This document shows, one piece after another, positions 45,802 through 54,859 of a stretch of DNA of 64,000 nucleotides (the first letter of the stretch is position 1; each line of letters starts with the position of its first letter). A model generated the notes under the pieces. It did no database searches. It was not told the DNA's origin and saw only the letters and a list, made by a program, of their open reading frames with translations. The position numbers and the translations under genes were made by a program. The stretch is taken from assembly GCA_020639155.1 (NCBI GenBank), contig JACKHF010000001.1, positions 2,170,001 to 2,234,000 on the forward strand, given 5' to 3'. Source of the DNA: Phycisphaeraceae bacterium (lineage in GTDB: Bacteria > Planctomycetota > Phycisphaerae > Phycisphaerales > UBA1924).

Positions 45802-47265
45802 TTAGGCCATTCTGATCCACTTGATGAGCGTGGCAAAGTTCGGCGGCTTGCCATGCAGCAGCAGCCCGATACGGAAGATCTTTGCGCTCATCCAGACGAG
45901 CACGAACGCACCGACGATCGCTGCGAGCATTGCAAGCCCGACCTCCCAGATTGGGGGCGGATCTGACGAGACCACGCGCAGCATCGTAATAAATGGCCCA
46001 ATGGGTGGGATAAAGCTCAGCACGATCGCCATGAGGGAGTTTGGATTCTGGCTGATCGGATATCCCAGCATATATGGCACAAACAGGCACAGATAGACAG
46101 GGGTCACAAGAGATTGCGCTTCACGCAACTCTGACACAGCTGCGCCCATTGCAGCGATCATCGATGCCATCATGATGTACGCAAGGATAAAGAAAGCAAT
46201 GAGCAGCACAATGTCGGTCGGTTTGATGAGATGCATCATGCTGAACGCGGACAGCGCGGTGAATCCTGCCGCAAGGTAGAGCACCATCATCGTTAGGCCA
46301 ACGCCCATCTGCCCGAGAATCTTTCCCGCCATCAACTGCAACGGTGAGACGGCTGAGAGTAACACCTCGACAACCCTGCTGGATTTCTCCTCAATGGTGG
46401 TTGTCAGCAGGTACTGGCTCCCCGTTGTTACAGCAACGATCATCACAATGATCAGCAGAAATGGAAGGACAGCGCGAAGGCCACTCGTGCTGCCCGTATC
46501 GCCCTTCTCGGTAATCTCGTTTTCCTGATTGGCACCAGCAACGCTGACAAGTGTGCGAAGTGTTGCAGCATCAGTTCCGTTGCGATCATACCGAACTGCT
46601 CGCACCGCTTCGACCATGACATCGTGGAGAATCGATGTGACACGATGATCGAGCTTCTGGTGAATGAGAAGCTCGTACCCGCCGAACGTTGGTGTCTCAT
46701 CCGACTTGATCACAGCGTTTGGTGCGACATCGATAATTGCAATCGGCCCGCCTGTGCGAGGATTTGGATTTGTGAGCACCTCGTCGCGTGCTTCGGCTTT
46801 CTCGTCGTCGGTCTGGATGAACTTGAGCGTAAGCGCACCATGAAACCCGTCGAGTTTGTCCATCATCTTGTCGGCTGCTTGTATCGCGGGATTCGCTTCG
46901 CCGGCCTTTTCAGCGGCTGCGTTCCGCAACGCTGCTATTGGATTTGCCCGTCGATCAAGCTCTTCCTTTGTTATGCGCTGCTCGATCGCAGCCTGGAGTT
47001 CGCCGGTCCGATCAAGCACAACGATCTCCCCGTTGGTTTGTGGCGGTGCGGGGTTCATCAGCTTGGGACCGAAGTACCCGACGATAAGACCCGCAACAAC
47101 CGGGACCAGCACAGCACCCACAAAGAATCCCTTGGTCACGACGGTTGCCATGTACTCGCGGATCGCGACGTGCAACGTTCTTGCGAGTCCTCCCGGCGAC
47201 TTTGATCCGTGTGTGAACGTGCTGGATGTGCTGTCAGATGGTGTTCTGTCGTAGTCCGCGCTCAT
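45802..47265 (-). CDS. NatB-like ABC-2 permease
   Basis: 487 residues. An N-terminal cytoplasmic stretch and first membrane helix (GFFVGAVLVPVVAGLIVGYFG) are followed by a large extracytoplasmic loop of about 200 residues. Five more helices come after LPFLLIIVMIVAVTTGSQYLL, including TTIEEKSSRVVEVLLSAVSPLQLMAGK, the family loop; this quote is split here as TTIEEKSSRVVEVLLS and AVSPLQLMAGK. The layout is that of NatB (ABC-type Na+ efflux) and related exporters. Substrate specificity cannot be deduced. Its start overlaps the end of the ATPase gene by 4 bases. Confidence 0.9.
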   Translation of the reverse strand: MSADYDRTPSDSTSSTFTHGSKSPGGLARTLHVAIREYMATVVTKGFFVGAVLVPVVAGLIVGYFGPKLMNPAPPQTNGEIVVLDRTGELQAAIEQRITKEELDRRANPIAALRNAAAEKAGEANPAIQAADKMMDKLDGFHGALTLKFIQTDDEKAEARDEVLTNPNPRTGGPIAIIDVAPNAVIKSDETPTFGGYELLIHQKLDHRVTSILHDVMVEAVRAVRYDRNGTDAATLRTLVSVAGANQENEITEKGDTGSTSGLRAVLPFLLIIVMIVAVTTGSQYLLTTTIEEKSSRVVEVLLSAVSPLQLMAGKILGQMGVGLTMMVLYLAAGFTALSAFSMMHLIKPTDIVLLIAFFILAYIMMASMIAAMGAAVSELREAQSLVTPVYLCLFVPYMLGYPISQNPNSLMAIVLSFIPPIGPFITMLRVVSSDPPPIWEVGLAMLAAIVGAFVLVWMSAKIFRIGLLLHGKPPNFATLIKWIRMA

Positions 47266-48251
47266 GCTGACACCCCCGCAAGTTCGTGTGCTGGCTGCTT
47301 TGACTTTGCAAGCCTGATAAAGACTTCTTCCAGCGAAAGTTCTTTGAGTTCGACGCGTCGAGCTTCAACGGTTGATGCGATCGCACGAATTGCGTCGGCA
47401 TGTCCAGATCCGTCGTTGAGTGTGACGAGAAGATCAGCCTTTGTTTCCGTATCTGCTGAGCCCGTGTGAACCTGGTTCACGCACGAGAGTTGTGTTAGCT
47501 TCGTCGTCGCCTGCTCTACCTCGTCATGCGTCGGTTTGGTGTGATCTGTATCAAGATTCACAAGCACAGTTGAACTGGTCTCGCGGCGCCTGACACTTGT
47601 TAGTGAATCATCGAGTACGAGCCTGCCATCAGAGATCATCGCGATGCGATCGCAGAGCTGTTCCGCCTGATGCATAACATGGGTCGAGAAGATCATGGTC
47701 TTGCCAGCATTGTGCTGCTCAAGGAACAAATCACGCAGCAGGCGCATGTTGACCGGGTCAAGGCCGCTGAAGGGTTCGTCGAGGATGATCAGTTCCGGGT
47801 CGTGGATGATCGTTGCGATGAACTGGACTTTCTGCTGCATGCCCTTGGACAGGTCCTCGCAGCGTTTCTTCAGACAATCACCCAACTCAACGCGCTCAAG
47901 CCAGTCTGTGATCCTGCTGCGAAGCGTCGGCCCCGGCGCGATGCCCTTGAGCTTTGCCATGTACTCGATGAACCCGCCGACGCGCATCTTCCGGTACACG
48001 CCTCGCTCCTCGGGCAGGTACCCGATCCGGTCCTTTGCGAGAATGGCTGACGACTTGCCAAGCACCTCGATCGTGCCCGAATCCGGAAACAGGATGGACA
48101 TCAGCATGCGGATGGACGTGGTCTTGCCCGCGCCGTTTGGCCCGATGAGACCAACCAGTTCGCCCTGCTTGATTTCCAGGTCCAGATGATCGACCGCGAC
48201 CTTCGTGCCGAAGGTCTTTCGCAATCCCTGCAATCGGACAGCATGCTCCAC
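47262..48251 (-). CDS. NatA-like ABC transporter ATP-binding protein
   Basis: 329 residues from GTG at 48251, which has GGAAGGAG 8 nt upstream; a GTG at 48338 would add 29 residues with no such site. Walker A is GPNGAGKT, the Q-loop region is IGYLPEERGVYRKM, the signature is LSKGMQQKVQFIATI, and Walker B is LIILDEPFSGLDP. The PEERGVY phrase is typical of NatA-type ATPases. It forms an exporter with the overlapping permease gene and is divergent from prfA. Confidence 0.93.
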   Translation of the reverse strand: MEHAVRLQGLRKTFGTKVAVDHLDLEIKQGELVGLIGPNGAGKTTSIRMLMSILFPDSGTIEVLGKSSAILAKDRIGYLPEERGVYRKMRVGGFIEYMAKLKGIAPGPTLRSRITDWLERVELGDCLKKRCEDLSKGMQQKVQFIATIIHDPELIILDEPFSGLDPVNMRLLRDLFLEQHNAGKTMIFSTHVMHQAEQLCDRIAMISDGRLVLDDSLTSVRRRETSSTVLVNLDTDHTKPTHDEVEQATTKLTQLSCVNQVHTGSADTETKADLLVTLNDGSGHADAIRAIASTVEARRVELKELSLEEVFIRLAKSKQPAHELAGVSA

Positions 48252-48259
48252 GAGTCTGG

Positions 48260-48267
48260 CTCCTTCC
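48260..48267 (-). promoter_or_regulatory. Shine-Dalgarno GGAAGGAG fixing the natA-like start
   Basis: On the minus strand GGAAGGAG ends 8 nt before the GTG at 48251. This favours that start over the longer GTG reading from 48338. Confidence 0.65.
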
Positions 48268-48417
48268 GGGACGGGACGGGGTGATTCTGCCGGCGGTGGT
48301 AATGGGGAATGGTATCGGCTGACAATGCGGGCAGACACGCAGCGCAGCGTGCTGTTTCTTGGGATTCGTGCCTATCGGATTGCTGGCAGACAGCGTGAAA
48401 CATGCGATCTTTCGCCT

Positions 48418-49527
48418 ATGCTCAGCACTATGCCGGGCATTCTCTCGACAATCGATCCAGTCCTTCGCGAGAAGCTGGAAGAACTTGCAACCCAGTACGA
48501 CGCACTCGGGACTGAACTGGAAGATCCTGACGTGCTTTCCGATCATCGGAAGGTGCGCGAGCTGTCCATCAAACGCAGCGCGATCGAATCGGCTGCACTC
48601 GGTGTGAAACGACTTCACGAGATCGAAGCAGAACTGGTCGATCTGCGTGAGAGCGCCGATGGTGACGATGCCGAACTGGCGGAGCTTGCGCGCGACGAGA
48701 TCGCCCAGCTTCAGGATCAGGCCGAGACTCTCCTTGCGACAGTCAAGAGTGATCTGGTGAGCGCGGACGATCGTGCGGTGGGATCGGTTATGATGGAACT
48801 CCGCGCAGGCACCGGTGGTGATGAAGCGGGGCTCTGGTGTCGCGATCTCCTGCAGATGTACGAGCGCTACGCAGCGATGAAGAAGTGGAAACTGGAACTG
48901 CTCGATTCCACCGTTGATGACGGCGTGGGCGGGATACGGCACGCGGTTGTGAGTGTGAAGGGTGAGGGTGTGTGGCAGGAACTCGCGTTCGAGGCGGGCG
49001 TGCATTCGGTCAAGCGCGTGCCCGCAACAGAAACGCAGGGGCGCATCCACACGTCGACAGCAACAGTTGCGGTGCTCCCCGAGCCCGAAGAGGTCGAGGT
49101 GACGATCGACTGGGCAAATGACGTCGTCGAGCATGTGACAACAGCGCAGGGGCCTGGCGGGCAGAACGTGAACAAGGTCGCAACAGCGGTCCATCTTGTG
49201 CACGAGCCGACCGGCATCGAGGTGCGTATGCAGGAGAGCAAAAGCCAGCAGCAGAACCGCGAGCGCGCCAAGCGTTTACTGCTCGCTCGCGTGTACGAAC
49301 GCGAGCGTCAGCAGAAGCAGGCCGAGCGTGATGCTTCACGACGCGACCAGATCGGCACAGGTGGACGCAGCGAGAAGATCAGAACCTATCGCTATCAGGA
49401 TGGGATAGTCTCAGATGAAAGGCTCGGCACGAAGTTTCAGCTACGCGAGGTGCTTGCGGGCGAACTGAACTCGTTGATGGAAGCGCTGATCGAGCAGGAA
49501 ACCGCACGCAGACTCGCTGCACTGTGA
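48418..49527 (+). CDS. prfA: Peptide chain release factor 1
   Basis: 369 residues from ATG 48418 (ATG 48430 is also possible); the frame is open upstream but overlaps the divergent ATPase gene. Class I release factor with GGQ at residues 247-249 in QGPGGQNVNKV, the tip that triggers hydrolysis. The stop-recognition motif is PAT at 202-204 (RVPATE), which marks RF1 (UAA/UAG) rather than RF2. The N-terminal helical domain and the HEPTGIEVRMQ segment are in place. Its 3' end is 3 bp from the opposing gene. Confidence 0.96.
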   Translation: MLSTMPGILSTIDPVLREKLEELATQYDALGTELEDPDVLSDHRKVRELSIKRSAIESAALGVKRLHEIEAELVDLRESADGDDAELAELARDEIAQLQDQAETLLATVKSDLVSADDRAVGSVMMELRAGTGGDEAGLWCRDLLQMYERYAAMKKWKLELLDSTVDDGVGGIRHAVVSVKGEGVWQELAFEAGVHSVKRVPATETQGRIHTSTATVAVLPEPEEVEVTIDWANDVVEHVTTAQGPGGQNVNKVATAVHLVHEPTGIEVRMQESKSQQQNRERAKRLLLARVYERERQQKQAERDASRRDQIGTGGRSEKIRTYRYQDGIVSDERLGTKFQLREVLAGELNSLMEALIEQETARRLAAL

Positions 49528-49530
49528 ATG

Positions 49531-50100
49531 TTACATGAGCGCTGCCTGCGCATCATCAATCGCTGCAACGAGTTCGTCGCTGCGCATCGATCCGATCAGC
49601 ATATTGCGTTCCTTGCTATTGGCATCTGTGTAGACGATATGCACGCCACGATCACCAGCCATGTTATACACGTTGCCGTACTTTCGTGATCGGCGAATGC
49701 CCCAGCCACCGGTGTCAACGAGCGGGTTGTACTTTACTGCACTTGCGCTGGTGATCTGCTGAAGCTGGATCGCTTTTCCCCAGAACGGTCTAACCCTGAC
49801 GCGCAACTCGTTTGTGGTGACCGTTGTGCGCTGGCTGACTCCGAAGATTGCAAACAACTCGATACTGCTTGCTAGGGACAAGACGAGAAGAAGCTGAGGC
49901 CAGTTTGTGCCTTGTTTCTGGATTCCGACAATTAGGATTACCCCAGTCATGATGCAGAACGAGAGTGGAAGCATGACACGCGCGATCATGTTCGACCAGA
50001 GGCGCTGGACCTCTGTAAAACGATCACCAGTCTGGTCGACTCTAGTTTGCTCGCTGGCTGCGAATGAGCTTTTTTCAACTGATTGTATTTCAGCAGACAT
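49531..50100 (-). CDS. Two-TM protein with PH-like domain, unknown
   Basis: 189 residues from ATG 50100; an open frame extends to 50202 but adds 34 residues of low protein character. Two membrane helices (MLPLSFCIMTGVILIVGI; LLLVLSLASSIELFAIFGV) are followed by a beta-rich domain: TTVTTNELRVRVRPFWGKAI, then GGWGIRRSRKYGNVYNMAGD and VHIVYTDANSK. This resembles bacterial PH-like domains that follow a membrane pair. It ends 3 bp from the prfA stop. Function is unknown. Confidence 0.75.
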   Translation of the reverse strand: MSAEIQSVEKSSFAASEQTRVDQTGDRFTEVQRLWSNMIARVMLPLSFCIMTGVILIVGIQKQGTNWPQLLLVLSLASSIELFAIFGVSQRTTVTTNELRVRVRPFWGKAIQLQQITSASAVKYNPLVDTGGWGIRRSRKYGNVYNMAGDRGVHIVYTDANSKERNMLIGSMRSDELVAAIDDAQAALM

Positions 50101-50395
50101 GATCCTGATTCTATTCGGGAATGGAGCGCACGCGTTTCTGTCCTTGGGCAACTTGTGCCCGTTCGAAAAGGGGTTCATCGTGCCCGAACTCCCTTTGATC
50201 ATTCTTTGCTCACATCCGTTATCATTATGAAAATAATGAACCAGCGAAAAAGGGCAGGATTTGAATCAGAGAGGGCTCAGAAACTGGAAGCAGAGGGCAG
50301 GAACAATCAGGGCGAAAGTAAATAGGAGGTCGTCCACGCCCTGTTGGGTACGCTTATGGCACGATGTCTTGCGATAGCCGGACTGGAGTTGTGAA

Positions 50396-50899
50396 ATGCG
50401 GGACTACAGCGAAGAAAACGAGGACCAATCGGGGATGGGCGTCTCCGTGTCGGTGGTTATTGTGCTTGTAACTATTCTGTACAGCGCGATTGCCAGTGAG
50501 TTGCAACGGGTTGGTATCTTTCCATCTGCTGAGGTGCTCGACCAGACATGGCCGGTGCCGGACAAAGGCACGGTTCGTTGGCACTTTGTTGCTGCACTGC
50601 TGCTAGCCATCATCATTCCATTTGGTTGGGTGTGCTCTAGTTTCTATAGCAGCAAAGACGATCGGCAACGCGTGCGTCGCGTACTTCTAGACGTGGTGTT
50701 CGGACTGCTGGTAGCCGGTGTCATTCTTGTGATTGCGTACTTTGCGTACGGACCTCGTCTCTGGGTTGAGCCGTGGCTTGACGTTGGCCTCGGACGAGGA
50801 AGAAGACGTGTTACACCATTCACTTTCTATCTCATCTCAGGTCTTCCGATGTTCGCGCTTCTCTCGGCGCGTCTTGCAACATGGTTCCGCGCCTCCTGA
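50396..50899 (+). CDS. Four-TM membrane protein, unknown
   Basis: 167 residues from an ATG with GGAG 9 nt upstream. Four membrane helices are visible: SVVIVLVTILYSAIA, FVAALLLAIIIPFGWV, VVFGLLVAGVILVIAYFAY and TFYLISGLPMFALLSARL. Charged loops between them include KDDRQRVRRV. No family is recognised. It stands alone between minus-strand genes. Confidence 0.7.
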   Translation: MRDYSEENEDQSGMGVSVSVVIVLVTILYSAIASELQRVGIFPSAEVLDQTWPVPDKGTVRWHFVAALLLAIIIPFGWVCSSFYSSKDDRQRVRRVLLDVVFGLLVAGVILVIAYFAYGPRLWVEPWLDVGLGRGRRRVTPFTFYLISGLPMFALLSARLATWFRAS

Positions 50900-51083
50900 G
50901 CGAACATATTCTCACAATGGATATGGCTGGCTTTAGGTATCAAAGAGGCGTGCTAGATCGTGCTTTACGCGATATTCCAACAGATCAGTTAGCACAGATA
51001 ATCTGGCGGAGTTGACTCGCTGTACTTCATGTGTGGGGCATTGTTTGCATTCTGTGTATGTGGTCACTGTGCCTTCAAACCGA

Positions 51084-51518
51084 CTATGCAGACTGCCGCC
51101 ATCCGGGCAACACACTCGCCTGCTTCACCCACGACATAAGCTGCGCCGCATTGATCTGCTCGTCCTCGTGGATGTGGACGTACCGGGTTTCATTTCCCCT
51201 CGATTCCACTGGCGGTATCGGATGCAGCGACGTGCCATTGAAGAACGCGACCTTGATGTACCTCGTGTAGCAGTGAAAACTGAGGAACCATCCGCGCCCC
51301 TCGGCGCCGCCATAGAACGGCGAGTTCCATCGAACTGCTTTGCGCACACTGGGGCATGCTTCAGTAATGATCGCGTCGAGGCGCTCGCCCGCCTCGCGTT
51401 TCCATCCCGGCATTGCAGCGATGTACGCCTGCACGGGTGTATTGCCGTCGGCCTTGGCGATCTGAGGATTGCCGCCTGAGAGCAGTTTGGGTGCGTTGGT
51501 GCTCGTCTTCTTCGCCAT
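51084..51518 (-). CDS. DUF1801 domain protein
   Basis: 144 residues from ATG 51518, which has GGAG 8 nt upstream; an in-frame start at 51545 lacks a site. After a short basic N-terminus (MAKKTSTNAPK) comes the DUF1801 core: VQAYIAAMPGWKREAGERLD, EACPSVRKAVRWNSPFYGG, and YIKVAFFNGTSLHP. The family is small, soluble and of unsettled function, related to YdhG-type iron-chaperone-like folds. A second DUF1801 gene lies at 53639. Confidence 0.85.
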   Translation of the reverse strand: MAKKTSTNAPKLLSGGNPQIAKADGNTPVQAYIAAMPGWKREAGERLDAIITEACPSVRKAVRWNSPFYGGAEGRGWFLSFHCYTRYIKVAFFNGTSLHPIPPVESRGNETRYVHIHEDEQINAAQLMSWVKQASVLPGWRQSA

Positions 51519-51564
51519 CACAGCCGCTCCACTTCCGTCTCGCACGGATCAGGCAAGCAACATC

Positions 51565-52587
51565 TCAGCGTTCCTCGTGCGCTTCTTCGCCGCTCTTCTT
51601 GGCAGGCTCTGACTTCACCCAGATCGCCTCGACAAATCCGTACATGTTCGCGCCCTTGATCGTGACGCGCGGCGTGATGTAGTCGATGTGCGGCTCCATA
51701 GTCAACGCTGTACTCGGGAGATTCTGCACCTTGCCATCCTTCACATTGATCACAAACGACCGGATGAGAGCGCCGTCGGATGTGCGCGTGATCTCCAGTC
51801 TGTACTCGCCGTCGGCACGAGTCCAGTCAGACAGCATGAACGGTTCAGCGTTCGGAATCTCACGTCTTGTGTGTGGATGAAAGAGACTGATCTTTGTTGG
51901 CTTGTAATGCCCCTGGCTGAAGAAACCCAGCGTTTCCTTCGAGTGCGCGATCACATCGTCGCCATGCTTGAGCGTTGCGACAAACATGTCCTTGGTCTCG
52001 CCCTCGGCAAGATCGCGCCCGCCGAGCCAGAGATTGAGCTCCGGAAACGGCGCATCCTTCCACGTGTTCATCGTGAGATATCCATACACGCCCCACATGC
52101 CGTAGAACCGGTATGTTTTCACGGGGTTAAAGGGATCGTCACCCTCGGAGGTCTGCTCAAGACCGAAGGGCAGGCGCGAGACAGGTTTCCCGTCGATCAG
52201 ATAGACGAGGCTGTACGTGCCCGGTTCTGTGAGCGTGAAGTCCGCAGGTCCGACCTCGGACAACCGCGCAAAGACACCCTCGCGCCAGCGAGGATCAGGA
52301 TAGAAGGTGTGGCTGGCGATCACCGTGTTGGTTGAATCGACCAGCGCCACACCCGCGTTGATCTCGCCCTCGGGCGCAAACGCGAGATCGATGTCGCGGA
52401 TGCTGATCAATCCCGACTCGTCATCGAAGTAGATGTTCATCATGGACTGGTATGTGAACGCGGGCTCGGGAGCTGTCATGGGGACGATAATCGCGTCCGT
52501 TTCCACGTCGTGCGCACTCGCTGGCGCGATGGTTATCGCTGAGAGTGCGAGCACGGCCAATCCTGTACGTTTAAATGTCAACGGCAT
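51565..52587 (-). CDS. Secreted protein of unknown function
   Basis: 340 residues. A Sec signal peptide (RTGLAVLALSAITIAPASA) is followed by HDVETDAIIVPM at the likely mature N-terminus. The rest is beta-rich, with FDDESGLISIRDIDLAFAP, YPDPRWREGVFARLSEVGP and TEPGTYSLVYLIDGKP, and ends in a charged tail rich in Lys and Glu. It looks like an exported binding or structural protein; I do not recognise a family. It is 46 bp upstream of the DUF1801 gene on the same strand. Confidence 0.75.
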   Translation of the reverse strand: MPLTFKRTGLAVLALSAITIAPASAHDVETDAIIVPMTAPEPAFTYQSMMNIYFDDESGLISIRDIDLAFAPEGEINAGVALVDSTNTVIASHTFYPDPRWREGVFARLSEVGPADFTLTEPGTYSLVYLIDGKPVSRLPFGLEQTSEGDDPFNPVKTYRFYGMWGVYGYLTMNTWKDAPFPELNLWLGGRDLAEGETKDMFVATLKHGDDVIAHSKETLGFFSQGHYKPTKISLFHPHTRREIPNAEPFMLSDWTRADGEYRLEITRTSDGALIRSFVINVKDGKVQNLPSTALTMEPHIDYITPRVTIKGANMYGFVEAIWVKSEPAKKSGEEAHEER

Positions 52588-52851
52588 GATTTCCTCTCTC
52601 TGTACCCAATGTCATCATCCGAGCAAGCCCACGCGAACGCAGAAGGGTATGCAGGATTGACTGGTTGCATCGACACAAGCATAGAAACACATGCAAGCCG
52701 ATTATGCTTTCGCGTTGATCTTCTACGAGCGATTCGGACGAATCTAATTAGTTTTTCTTCATCCTATTATCGCCCTGCGAATCCGGACCTTTTGATCAGA
52801 TTCGTTCTGCCGCAATAAATATGGTACAGCGTAAAGACCAACGGAGGACAC
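52588..52851. other. AT-rich divergent region
   Basis: 264 bp between the secreted-protein gene and the MtlR-like gene. It is richer in A+T than its surroundings. TTGATC (52792-52797) with an AATAAAT stretch about 17 bp later is a weak promoter candidate. GGAGG (52843-52847) serves the next ATG. No gene is seen. Confidence 0.4.
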
Positions 52852-53673
52852 ATGGCAAAGAGCCAGCCGCGGCCACAAGACACACAAACTCAGCATCAGC
52901 CAGCGTTCTTCGTCATTGAAGATATCTGGTACGAGCCCGAGCAACCACTGAATGAACCGCTGAAGCAACTCGCTCCTGAAAGGCAGAAGGAGGCTCTTCG
53001 TTGGCTAAGTGAGTTTCACGAGTTACCTGATCATCTTGTGGTGGTGGTTGGAGTTTCGTATCTCGAACAATCGCTCAACCGGTTGCTCAGCAGCAGTATG
53101 ATCGACGATCCTCAGGCGAGTAAGGGCCTCTTAGAGGATCGTGACGCGCTTACGTTTAGCACCTGCATCCAACTCGCGTATTGCATGGGCTTGATTAGTC
53201 GCCCAACGTCTCAGGCTCTTGGCCAGCTTCGCAAGATCCGGAATCAGTTCGCACATGCTGCTCGTCCGCTGTCCTTTGACGACGACACCGTCAAAGACCG
53301 AGTTCGGTCACTACCTGAAACAGTCTTATCTCAGGTTCTAGGCCCGCCCGACCTGCGGAACCGATTTATAGGCCTATTGCTTTCTGTTGAACTCGTGCTA
53401 AAGGTGAGATGGCAACACTCCATGAATCTCCGTCCGGCGAAGTTGTCGTTATTGGAGTGCGAATTCTTGGAGCGCAACGAACGGCAGAAATTATTTGCGC
53501 GAATCTTGCAATGGCAGGAACAGAACCGAATAAAGACCGACGGTACGACCAGTACCAAGTCATTTCCTTCTAAAGACGGTCTTCCGATGATTTACCCAGC
53601 AGCACCGAGTGCAGAGGTGATTGTTCTCATGATGCCGTTCACTCCCTTATCGCCTCCCGCACCAGTTTCTTGA
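52852..53673 (+). CDS. MtlR/DUF4145-like protein with HEPN-type RNxxxH motif
   Basis: 273 residues, GGAGG 4 nt before the ATG. The central helical region has VVVVGVSYLEQSLNRLL, FSTCIQLAYCMGLIS and LGQLRKIRNQFAHAARP. The RNQFAH sequence fits the R-x4-H motif of HEPN-like helical bundles and the block seen in MtlR and DUF4145 families. These families include a proposed mannitol-operon repressor and proteins of defence or toxin systems. No nucleotidyltransferase or toxin partner is adjacent. The C-terminal 60 residues are unrelated and polar. Base composition seems lower in GC than the neighbours, hinting at transfer. Its last 35 bp overlap the opposing DUF1801 gene. Confidence 0.7.
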   Translation: MAKSQPRPQDTQTQHQPAFFVIEDIWYEPEQPLNEPLKQLAPERQKEALRWLSEFHELPDHLVVVVGVSYLEQSLNRLLSSSMIDDPQASKGLLEDRDALTFSTCIQLAYCMGLISRPTSQALGQLRKIRNQFAHAARPLSFDDDTVKDRVRSLPETVLSQVLGPPDLRNRFIGLLLSVELVLKVRWQHSMNLRPAKLSLLECEFLERNERQKLFARILQWQEQNRIKTDGTTSTKSFPSKDGLPMIYPAAPSAEVIVLMMPFTPLSPPAPVS

Positions 53674-54109
53674 AGGCTGTCGCGTTGATCGTGTCGTTCT
53701 CGCGAATGTCGATCGCTCGCCGGGTGTTCCCGTCGAGGCTGGAGTTAAATAGCTTCGTTGGATCAGCGAGCGACGCACCGTTCGCAAACGTCAGCTTCAC
53801 CTTGTCCTTGTAGGTCTCGCCGGTGCAGATGATCGCGGTTTTCCCATCGTGCGGATGCGACCAGACGGGCACGCCGCCGGGGTTTGATGGTTTTCGCCAC
53901 TTGATCTCCTCGACAACGTCCGGGTCAGCCTGCCTGATGAGTGCCCTGACGTGCGCAAGCATGTCGCCGCGCCAGTCACCAAGCGCCGCAATCATGGCGT
54001 CGATCTCACCGGACGCTGAGTTGTGAGACTTTGCTGGGGTCTTCTTTGTTGTTTTTTTCGTCGTCTTCTTCTTTGCAGCCGGCTTCTTCGTGACGGTTTT
54101 CTTTTTCAT
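53639..54109 (-). CDS. DUF1801 domain protein with histone-like tail
   Basis: 156 residues from ATG 54109. The first 35 residues are almost only Lys, Thr, Ala and Pro (MKKKTVTKKPAAKKKTTKKT), like an H1-type tail. The core has GDWRGDMLAHVRALIRQADP, VVEEIKWRKPSNPGGVPVW, and then ICTGETYKDKVKLTFANGAS and NTRRAIDIREND, as in DUF1801 proteins. The function is unsettled; the tail may bind nucleic acid. The stop lies inside the 3' end of the opposing gene, with a 35-bp overlap. Confidence 0.85.
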   Translation of the reverse strand: MKKKTVTKKPAAKKKTTKKTTKKTPAKSHNSASGEIDAMIAALGDWRGDMLAHVRALIRQADPDVVEEIKWRKPSNPGGVPVWSHPHDGKTAIICTGETYKDKVKLTFANGASLADPTKLFNSSLDGNTRRAIDIRENDTINATAFKKLVREAIRE

Positions 54110-54232
54110 TGGTGGTACCACTCTGTTCGCATGGCGGTTGTTTGCACGCACGCGATTATTCGATCCGCGCAGGCCGAAGTCCTGCCCTGAGTGAGCGATG
54201 GCAATGAAGTGGGGAGGGTGACGCTGGGAGCT

Positions 54233-54859
54233 TCACACAGAGCAGTTGATCGACGCAGGCGCTTTCACTGCGTGTGCATTCCGCCCGTACTTGCTGTGCA
54301 GTGTGCCGCACTCCGGGCAACGGGTCGCGTCTGTTGCGCGCAGATCGTACCCGCACGAGATGCAGTATCCGACCCTGCATCTGCGCATGCACAGGAGCAC
54401 GACGGTGCATGAGATCAGTGTTGCGGCACCTGTCACGAGTGCGGGAGATGCGTACTGCTCGCTGAACGGGAGTGTAATCGCGGATATGCACGCTGCGATC
54501 AGTGCAACGACCACGCCCCGGACGAAACGATCACTCGCTGATGAATCGCTGCGAAACAGACGACGTGGTGAAAGCTTGTCGATACATTCAAAGACAAGAA
54601 TGAACGGGATGACGGGAACAACAACAACAATCATGAGCAGCGATAGAGACATGGGTTGTGTGCCGAGCATCGCGTTTTCAACCCAGTCGTACACGATCAG
54701 CGCGCGACCACCGTTTGCAGCATTTGCGACCACCATCAGCAGCATGTTGACAACACAAAGACCGAGGAGAAATGCGGGCATATCAGTTACTTCCTGTGCT
54801 GCTTTGGTTTGTGCTGCCAGGGGGCGGGGGTGGAGGAACAAACGCAATAGATCATACAA
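54233..54859 (-). CDS. Four-TM protein with C-terminal zinc ribbon
   Basis: 208 residues. Four membrane helices (LLGLCVVNMLLMVVANAA; LSLLMIVVVVPVIPFILVF; GVVVALIAACISAITLPF; LVTGAATLISCTVVLLCM) are followed by the ribbon CISCGYDLRAT with CPECG, a motif that I associate with many planctomycete membrane proteins. Two CxxC pairs probably bind zinc. The start overlaps the end of the upstream gene by 8 bp, so the two are probably co-translated. Its role is unknown. Confidence 0.82.
   Translation of the reverse strand: MYDLLRLFLHPRPLAAQTKAAQEVTDMPAFLLGLCVVNMLLMVVANAANGGRALIVYDWVENAMLGTQPMSLSLLMIVVVVPVIPFILVFECIDKLSPRRLFRSDSSASDRFVRGVVVALIAACISAITLPFSEQYASPALVTGAATLISCTVVLLCMRRCRVGYCISCGYDLRATDATRCPECGTLHSKYGRNAHAVKAPASINCSV

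Noticed and set aside
48252..48338. Longer start for the natA-like gene at 48338
   Set aside because: The extra 29 residues are Pro/Arg/Ser-rich and unlike the family N-terminus; GGAAGGAG sits at the right distance from 48251 instead.
47896..49203. Minus-strand open frame of 435 codons
   Set aside because: It runs across the 5' parts of both the natA-like gene and prfA in another frame; its translation is Arg/His/Cys-rich and has no family features.
50227..50325. Short plus-strand frame of 32 codons rich in Lys, Glu and Arg
   Set aside because: No ribosome site, no homology recognised, and no coupling to a neighbour.
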